A stretch of 64,000 nt of DNA from Streptomyces sp. R28 (GTDB taxonomy: Bacteria; Actinomycetota; Actinomycetes; Streptomycetales; Streptomycetaceae). Under the pieces are notes generated by a model. That model made no database searches. It saw only the letters and a program-made list of their open reading frames with translations, and was not told the origin of the DNA. The stretch covers positions 1,240,001 to 1,304,000 of the forward strand of contig NZ_CP163439.1 of assembly GCF_041052385.1 (NCBI RefSeq), in the 5' to 3' direction. This document shows positions 58,620 through 64,000 of the stretch, piece after piece (the stretch's first letter is position 1; every line of letters starts with the position of its first letter). The position numbers were made by a program, and so were the translations under genes.

Positions 58620-58660
58620 GTGACGAGAATCGAACTCGCGCTCTCAGCTTGGGAAGCGAT
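58620..58660 (-). other. 3' half of a tRNA-Gly(CCC) gene, probable att site
   Basis: The minus strand reads GCTTCCCAAGCTGAGAGCGC GAGTTCGATTCTCGTCAC. This equals the 3' half of actinomycete tRNA-Gly(CCC) from the anticodon loop (CTTCCCAA) through the T arm (GAG TTCGATT CTC). The 5' half is absent and the acceptor stem does not continue. Integrative elements duplicate exactly such tRNA 3' ends at their attachment sites, so this is probably an old attL/attR core. Matched from memory. Confidence 0.7.
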
Positions 58661-58688
58661 GGCGCTTGGAGGGCGTCATGGCTGCTGA

Positions 58689-59006
<318 letters not shown>

Positions 59007-59393
59007 CACCACCGCCCAGGACTGAGAGGGCTACTGCCCTCCTCCCCCGCCCGCGCACCGCGGACAGACGAGCGACCCGTACCAGACCGTGACAGCCCGC
59101 CCCAGGACACCATCTGCCCCTGCGCCACTTCGCGAACCGAATCCGCCCCTCGGCCGGCCGTCACCATCTCCCGCCAACCCCCGGACGGCACGCCCTCCGC
59201 CCCAGCGGAGGACTGGTCGAACACCCCCTGGCCCGCATACGACACCCAGGATGCGCAGCCCGGCACAGCTACGTGTACGACGAGCACCCGAGCGTAGGCG
59301 CAGGCGGCGGCGCAATCCGAGGCCCCCTCCACCTGAACGATCCAGCACGCTGGCCGGCGGTTCTGGTGGAGAGGGCCTTCGGGGGTGCATGGC
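59007..59393. other. Intergenic DNA, no gene seen
   Basis: About 390 bases between the lectin fragment and the end of the permease gene. No convincing frame, repeat or hairpin. Confidence 0.45.
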
Positions 59394-61733
59394 TCACTCG
59401 GTGCGCAGGCCGTCCGGGCGCATCAGCCGTAGCAGTGCCGGCAGGCTGAGCACGGTCACCAGCAGGACGACGGCGGTGGCGGTGCCGGTCATCGACAGTA
59501 CGCTCGCCCAGTCCACGCTTACCGGTTTGTCCGTCATCTTCAGCAGTGCCGTGCCCAGTGTCATCCCGAGTGCTGTGGCCAGCGCCAGGCCGAGGCCGAT
59601 CGGGATCGCGGTCTGCCACAGCACGGACAGGCACAGGGTGCGGCGCCGGGTCCCGACGGCGATGAGCGACGACAGCAGTTTGCGGCGCTCGCGCAGCTGC
59701 TCCAGCTGCGCGACCAGCAGACTCGCGCCGATCAGCGCCAGTACGCCGGCGGCGCCGACGAGCAGGAAGGTGCGGATGGAGGCGTACGCGTCGTCGCGCT
59801 TGCTGGACACCAGCATCGCCGGGTCGGTCTGCATGCCGAGACGGCGGGCCGTGTTCCGCGCGTACTCCGGCGCGGCCGCCAGCCCCTGGTCGAGCGCGAG
59901 GTAGATCTTCCCGTCCAGGCCATGTGCGCGGCCCGTGGGCAGGGCGCCCGGCGTCAGCAGCAGCCCGCCACGCTTCCACCCGGACTGGTCCACCTTCGCC
60001 CGTGCCTGCTTCACGCCCGCCGGCACGGTCCAGGGCATCGGCCTGTGACCGAGGAGGGAGCCTACGGTCGCACTGAACCGCACCTTTGTGCCGGCCTTGG
60101 AAAGTTCGGCCGCCCCCAGCTCATCGGCCTCCTCGGCCCCGCCCCGGACGGCGAAGACGTCACCGTCCTCGCAGGAAGGCAAGGAAGCCACCTCGCGCAG
60201 GGACGCGCAGTCGGCGATGGTGACCGGGGCCTCTTTGCCGGCTTCCGTGCGCCGGACACGGCCCTCGTCGTAGGCGTAGACGTTCGCAACGCCTCTGGTC
60301 GCCTTGAAGTCGGCCGCCGCCCGGGCGAGCGGGACCCCGTCCGGCAGTTCCGCGCGCATCTGGGCCCGGGTGGGGTCGTCGGTGGTGTGCTTGGTGAACT
60401 GGCCCTGCACCCCGGAGAAGAGCATTTGCAGGGCGATGGCGCCCGCCACCGCGACGGCGATGCCGTTGACCATGCGGGCGGCCGTTCCGCTGCTCAGCTG
60501 GAGCCGGCGGGTGGCCAGTTGCCAGGCGACCCCGCCGGAGCCGAGCCGGGCGACGACCGTCTCCACGACCCACGGCAGCAGGGCGGTCACCCCGACGAGC
60601 AGCAGGAGGACGCCGCCGGTGACCTGGTACTGGTTGAAGTCTGCACTGAACCGGTCCTTGCCGATCATCGGATAGAGCAGTCCGAGCCCGCCCACGGGCA
60701 GCAGGATCCGCCACCACAGCCGGCGCCGTGGGGGCTTCGCGGTGCGCACCACGCCGAGCGGCTCGATCACCACGCCGCGCAGCGCGAACAGCGTGACCAT
60801 CACCGCGGCCGCCGGGACCGCGACCGCGACGAGCAGGGCGAGCCCGGGGGAGGGGATCAGATAACCGGGGAACACACTCACGTCGAACAGGTCCAGGGAC
60901 CCGGAAAGCTGCCGGACGATCAGGAAGAAGACCGTGCCGAAGGCCAGGCCGGCCACGGCCCCGGCGAAGGCCTCGCCGGCGGCGATCCGCCGGGTCATCC
61001 CGCTGTCCGAACCCACCAGCCGCAGCGCCGCCAGTCGCCGGTCACGGCGCTCGCCGCCGAACCGCACGGCCGCGGCGATGAACACGCCGACCGGCATCAG
61101 CAGCGCCAGGAACACGACGAGGCCGAGCAGGACGAGGACGGGGTCCTTCTTCTCCGAGGCCTTGTACCCTGCGCCGAATCGGTCGATGCGTTCGACCCTG
61201 CCCATCCCCGGCACGACCACGAGGTGATCGGCGCCGCGGTAGAAGGCCAGTTCCTGGGCCCCGATCAGTCCGGGTTCGGCGATGGTGCCGACGATCCGCT
61301 CCGGCAGCCGTTCGCGCAGCAGTTTCCCTTCGCCGGACTCCAGCAGATGCTTCAGCGCGGGAGAGACCACCATCTCGCCCACCCCGGGAAACTTCGAGAC
61401 CCCTGGGGGCAGGGGCGCCCTGGGACCCTCGGGCTGCAACTCCCGCCCGCGCACCTCCTTGTCACGGAAGGTCGTCCCGGCCTCGCCGACCACCAGCGTG
61501 TCGTCCGCCTTCTTCATCGGCACCAACGCGGTGTACGTGAGGTCGGAGCGCGCCTCCTGCCGGTCGTGCCGGACGGCCAGCGCGTTCGGGAGCGCGGTGG
61601 CGAGCAGCAGCAGCGCCACGCCGAGCCCCACGCCGACGGCGGTGAGGAGCATCCGCACCCACCCCTCCCGCCCGCCGGTGAAGGCGAACCGGGTCCCCAT
61701 GGCCAGATCCCTGGCCCACTGCCGTGCACTCAT
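59394..61733 (-). CDS. FtsX-like ABC transporter permease
   Basis: A 779-residue membrane protein of the MacB/FtsX type. One N-terminal helix (MLLTAVGVGLGVALLLLATA) is followed by a large extracytoplasmic part, three helices at about 205-320 forming the first FtsX domain, a second extracytoplasmic part, and a final block of three helices (FLLVGAAGVLALIGASLLVA, WQTAIPIGLGLALATALGMT, TGTATAVVLLVTVLSLPALL). Such permeases do not necessarily transport through a channel; they often export antibiotics, lipids or act in sensing. Its ATG overlaps the stop of the ATPase gene by four bases. Confidence 0.9.
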   Translation of the reverse strand: MSARQWARDLAMGTRFAFTGGREGWVRMLLTAVGVGLGVALLLLATALPNALAVRHDRQEARSDLTYTALVPMKKADDTLVVGEAGTTFRDKEVRGRELQPEGPRAPLPPGVSKFPGVGEMVVSPALKHLLESGEGKLLRERLPERIVGTIAEPGLIGAQELAFYRGADHLVVVPGMGRVERIDRFGAGYKASEKKDPVLVLLGLVVFLALLMPVGVFIAAAVRFGGERRDRRLAALRLVGSDSGMTRRIAAGEAFAGAVAGLAFGTVFFLIVRQLSGSLDLFDVSVFPGYLIPSPGLALLVAVAVPAAAVMVTLFALRGVVIEPLGVVRTAKPPRRRLWWRILLPVGGLGLLYPMIGKDRFSADFNQYQVTGGVLLLLVGVTALLPWVVETVVARLGSGGVAWQLATRRLQLSSGTAARMVNGIAVAVAGAIALQMLFSGVQGQFTKHTTDDPTRAQMRAELPDGVPLARAAADFKATRGVANVYAYDEGRVRRTEAGKEAPVTIADCASLREVASLPSCEDGDVFAVRGGAEEADELGAAELSKAGTKVRFSATVGSLLGHRPMPWTVPAGVKQARAKVDQSGWKRGGLLLTPGALPTGRAHGLDGKIYLALDQGLAAAPEYARNTARRLGMQTDPAMLVSSKRDDAYASIRTFLLVGAAGVLALIGASLLVAQLEQLRERRKLLSSLIAVGTRRRTLCLSVLWQTAIPIGLGLALATALGMTLGTALLKMTDKPVSVDWASVLSMTGTATAVVLLVTVLSLPALLRLMRPDGLRTE

Positions 61734-62422
61734 TTGGCGCGCTCCATGTCCCGGGACCTGCCGTCGCGAACGACGACCTCGCGGTCGGAGTAGGCGGCGA
61801 CCCGCGCCTCGTGCGTGACGAGCACGACGGCCGCGTTGGTGGAGCGGGCCGCCTCGGTCAACAGCCCCATCACGCGCTCACCGTTGAGCGAGTCGAGCGC
61901 GCCGGTCGGCTCGTCGGCGAACAGCACCCGGGGGTTGGTGACCAGCGCCCGGGCCACGGCCACCCGCTGGCCCTGACCGCCGGAGACCTCGCCGGGCCGC
62001 TTCTTGCGCAGGTCGTCGACCTCGAGCCGCTCCATCCACCGCAGCGCGGCCCGCTCGGCCTCCTTGCGGGAGGTGCCGTTGAGCCGCAGCGGCAGCGCCA
62101 CGTTCTCCACACAGGTCAGCTCGGGCACCAGCTGACCGAACTGGAAGACGAAGCCGAACTCGGAGCGGCGCAGCGCACTGCGCTGGGCGTCGTTCATGGT
62201 GGCCAGCTCACGCCCGTTGTAGGTGATGGACCCGGAGTCGGGCGGCACGATCCCGGCCAGGCAGTGCAGCAGCGTCGACTTGCCGGACCCGGAGGGGCCC
62301 ATCACGGCGACGACCTCACCGGGGTGGATGGAGAAGTCAGCGCCGTCGAGCGCGGTGGTCGGTCCGTACGCCTTGCGCAGGTCCTGGGCGGCGAGCAGGG
62401 AACCGGGAGGAACATGGGTCAT
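61730..62422 (-). CDS. ABC transporter ATP-binding protein (MacB/LolD type)
   Basis: A 230-residue ATPase that drives the FtsX-like permease. Walker A VMGPSGSGKSTLLHCLAG near 40-57, Q loop FVFQFGQLVPELTCVENV, signature VSGGQGQRVAVARAL near 142, Walker B VLFADEPTGALDSLNGE and the switch His in VLVTHEARVAAY. All complete. ATG 62422 overlaps the padR stop, and its own stop overlaps the permease start, so padR, ATPase and permease form a tight operon. Confidence 0.95.
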   Translation of the reverse strand: MTHVPPGSLLAAQDLRKAYGPTTALDGADFSIHPGEVVAVMGPSGSGKSTLLHCLAGIVPPDSGSITYNGRELATMNDAQRSALRRSEFGFVFQFGQLVPELTCVENVALPLRLNGTSRKEAERAALRWMERLEVDDLRKKRPGEVSGGQGQRVAVARALVTNPRVLFADEPTGALDSLNGERVMGLLTEAARSTNAAVVLVTHEARVAAYSDREVVVRDGRSRDMERAK

Positions 62423-62943
62423 GCGGTCACCGCCTCGGCGAGCTTGTCCAGACGCGCCGCGGTCAGCTCCAGCCAGCGCAGATCCGCTTCGAGGTGGAAC
62501 AGGGCGTGGTCGCAGATCAGCTGGTCGGCCAGGTCACCCCGGCGCTTGCGGTCGGTCAGGATCCGCATCATGCGCAGGTGCTCGGAGCGCTGCGTGTCGA
62601 GGATGCCGGCCGCGTCCCGGTGCGTCAGCAGCGCGAGGACGACCTTGCTGTACAGCAACGACTGCAGGTACGGCTCGGGCTTCTCCGGCGTCGCGAGCCA
62701 GCGCTCGACGTCGGTGATCCCGGCGTCCGTTATCGCGTACCGCTTGCGCTCGGGCCCACCGCCCGCCTCGATGCCGTCGACTTCGACGAGGCCGTTCTTC
62801 AGCAGCCGGGACATCGTCGCGTAGACCTGGCCGTAGTGCAGCGGCCGATCATGACCGAACTTCTCGTCGAAGGCCCGCTTCAGGTCGTAGCCATGTCGCG
62901 GACCGGACTCCAGGAGCCCCAGAAGAGTATTACCGATGGACAT
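62419..62943 (-). CDS. PadR-family transcriptional repressor
   Basis: A 174-residue regulator: N-terminal winged helix LLGLLESGPRHGYDLKRAFD, GQVYATMSRLLKNGLVEVDG, ERKRYAITDAGITDVERWLA, then a C-terminal dimer helix region rich in Leu and Arg. ATG 62943 is preferred because the longer start adds residues not in the family. It heads the ABC operon and probably represses it, released by the exported drug, as for LmrR. The repeats at 62964-62996 sit right upstream of the start and would be its operator. Confidence 0.92.
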   Translation of the reverse strand: MSIGNTLLGLLESGPRHGYDLKRAFDEKFGHDRPLHYGQVYATMSRLLKNGLVEVDGIEAGGGPERKRYAITDAGITDVERWLATPEKPEPYLQSLLYSKVVLALLTHRDAAGILDTQRSEHLRMMRILTDRKRRGDLADQLICDHALFHLEADLRWLELTAARLDKLAEAVTA

Positions 62944-62963
62944 GCCCGGCACTCTACACACCA

Positions 62964-62996
62964 TGTATACCTGCCATGTATACGCTCAGTGTTTAG
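62964..62996. promoter_or_regulatory. PadR operator candidate: three heptads at 13-bp spacing
   Basis: TGTATAC at 62964, TGTATAC at 62977 and TGTTTAG at 62990, exactly 13 bases apart, 20 bases upstream of the padR start. The first two belong to a repeated CCATGTATAC. On the padR strand they read GTATACA and may overlap the -10 region. Confidence 0.75.
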
Positions 62997-63256
62997 ATCA
63001 TGTCGGTGGGTACGCCCGTGCAGGTGGGGGGCTGTGTCACGGTTCCGATACGAGGGGCCACCTCTCCGGGCGGGGGTCGGGTATGCCGTTGGGCAGCCCT
63101 TGGGTAGCCTCCAGCGGCGCCTCTTGCTGCCGGCGCCGACGCGGACACCTGCCAACCCGGACTCGGTACCGGAACCCAGCAGTAGACGCAGCAGCAAGCC
63201 GTGGAAACCGGCCCCCACCTTGCGCGGCCATGACCCCGTGCGCACTCAGCACTCGA

Positions 63257-63289
63257 TGTATACGCGCAGTTTATACTCCGCGTGTATAG
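63257..63289. promoter_or_regulatory. Second operator candidate: three heptads at 13-bp spacing
   Basis: TGTATAC at 63257, TTTATAC at 63270 and TGTATAG at 63283, again exactly 13 bases apart, ending eight bases before the start of the decayed padR copy. TATACT at 63272 would serve as a -10 box. Same geometry as the operator of the intact operon. Confidence 0.75.
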
Positions 63290-63297
63290 TGCTGCGC

Positions 63298-63720
63298 ATG
63301 TCCATCAGCCATACACTCCCAGGGCTCCTGGAATCGGGGCCCCTGCCGCGGTTAGGACCTCGAGCGGGCCATTGACTGAAAGGTCGGTCACGACCGGCCA
63401 CCGCACTACGACCAGGCCTGCTCGACGACGTCCCGGCTGCTGAAGAACGACCTCGTCGAAGTCGACGGGATCGAGGCCGGCAGCGGTCCCGAGCGCAAGC
63501 GGTACGCCATTGCGGACGCCGGGATCACCGACATGGAGCGGTGGCCGACCACGCCGGAGAAGCCCGAGCCGTACCTGCATCGACGCTCTGTACGCGCTGC
63601 GGACCCACCGCGACGTCGCCGACATCCTCGACGGCCAGCGCTCCGAGCACCTGCGCAGCATGCGGTTCTTACCGACCGTAAGCACAGGGGCGACGCGAGC
63701 GATCTGGACGCCCTGGCTGT
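63298..63720 (+). pseudogene. Decayed inverted copy of padR
   Basis: From ATG 63298 the text MSISHTLPGLLESGPLPRLG parallels the intact start MSIGNTLLGLLESGPRHGYD, then a stop comes at about 63374. Homology continues in another frame: SRLLKNDLVEVDGIEAGSGP, ERKRYAIADAGITDMERWPT, TPEKPEPYL and TDRKHRGD, with small deletions. It faces away from the intact gene across a 354-base gap. Confidence 0.88.
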
Positions 63721-63845
63721 CCCGGCGGCCGCTACTTCCGCAGGCCGGAAGGCGTCCGAGGAGGAAAAGCTCCCGTCGTCGGCGACGGGGGCGTCGGAAC
63801 GAAGGTGGCGAGCAGCGCGCCACCCGCAATCAGAGAGTAAATAGA

Positions 63846-64000
63846 GTGAAAAACCGGACGCCACCTGTAGATGGAACCGGTCAGACGCCTCCAGCAAGTG
63901 AAACTCCTCAAGAGGAATCGGAAGACCTCGAAATCCGCAGGTTTGCCATCGGGGTCATCCTTTTCACGTCGGCATGCGTGACACTAACGTGTGAGCTGTT
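63846..64000 (+). CDS. Start of a membrane protein running off the window
   Basis: GTG 63846 opens 51 codons to the window edge: a polar N-terminus (MKNRTPPVDGTGQTPP) with Glu-rich ESEDLEIRR and then a hydrophobic helix FAIGVILFTSACVTLTCEL. The composition fits a cytoplasmic tail plus first membrane helix. The ribosome site is weak (GAGAG) and codon GC bias is lower than usual, so it may be recent foreign DNA or no gene at all. Confidence 0.4.
   Translation, partial: MKNRTPPVDGTGQTPPASETPQEESEDLEIRRFAIGVILFTSACVTLTCEL

Overview
The window reads as an accessory stretch of a Streptomyces (or very close actinomycete) chromosome. The DNA is GC-rich throughout with strong third-position GC bias. 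Starts are a mix of ATG and GTG behind GGAGG-type ribosome sites, one small gene carries two TTA codons, and the families present (DUF1996, DUF2236/MpaB, infA paralogue, IS1380 transposases, ricin-lectin glycosidases) are typical of that genus. The many transposase, integrase and truncated-gene remnants suggest a chromosome-arm or other plastic region; that placement is inference.

Layout. 1-0.9 kb: end of a ribose operon (rbsK, rbsD). 1.6-3.2 kb: an excisionase-like gene, two strong hairpins and degraded DNA, probably the scar of an integrative element. 3.2-9.1 kb: a secreted DUF1996 protein, an acetyltransferase translationally coupled to an IF-1 paralogue, an alanine-dehydrogenase/PNT-like enzyme and a methyltransferase. 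9.1-10.8 kb: decayed DNA. 10.8-13.4 kb: a compact prenyl diphosphate synthase / MpaB-type oxygenase / small-protein operon. 13.8-15.3 kb: a tiny secreted peptide and a coupled hypothetical pair whose second member needs the rare leucine tRNA. 15.3-21.4 kb: integrase, IS1380, aldehyde dehydrogenase and S53-peptidase remnants with one intact MBL enzyme and the first of two near-identical GNAT genes. 21.5-29.8 kb: an intact stretch with DUF2252, carboxymuconolactone-decarboxylase-like, Na+/H+ antiporter, DUF1254, DUF1269-like, lipoprotein and potassium-channel genes. 29.8-38.7 kb: a second debris field (dispersed repeats, scrambled transposases, frameshifted pectinesterase, truncated LuxR, second GNAT copy) around an intact RibD-like reductase and an alpha/beta hydrolase. 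39-48.4 kb: a SpoIIE-type phosphatase, a hydrolase, a response regulator with a truncated kinase, and a prpF-dctA operon divergent from a LysR regulator. 48.3-59 kb: a plant-polysaccharide locus (GH31 remnant, GH127, GH62, GH27, GH74 with a frameshift). 59.4-64 kb: a PadR-ABC transporter operon facing a decayed inverted copy of padR.

Genes acting together: the GH127, GH62 and GH27 enzymes, with lectin modules, fit removal of L-arabinose side chains from plant polymers; the convergent GH74 protein would cut xyloglucan, and the dead pectinesterase at 31.4 kb once added pectin. PrpF, DctA and LysR form a carboxylate uptake and isomerisation unit. The prenyl synthase and MpaB-type oxygenase probably make and oxidise an isoprenoid. 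The PadR-ABC operon has promoter repeats phased at exactly 13 bp, also present in front of the decayed padR copy.

The most unusual signals are the GNAT/IF-1 coupling, the 13-bp-phased padR repeats, the dispersed scars (a ~300-bp repeat in two copies, a 50-bp motif in three, half of a tRNA-Gly gene at 58.6 kb), the (GGCTGC)9 array inside a dead peptidase, and a run of hairpins at 30.6 kb. All family names are from my reading of the protein sequences; no search was run.
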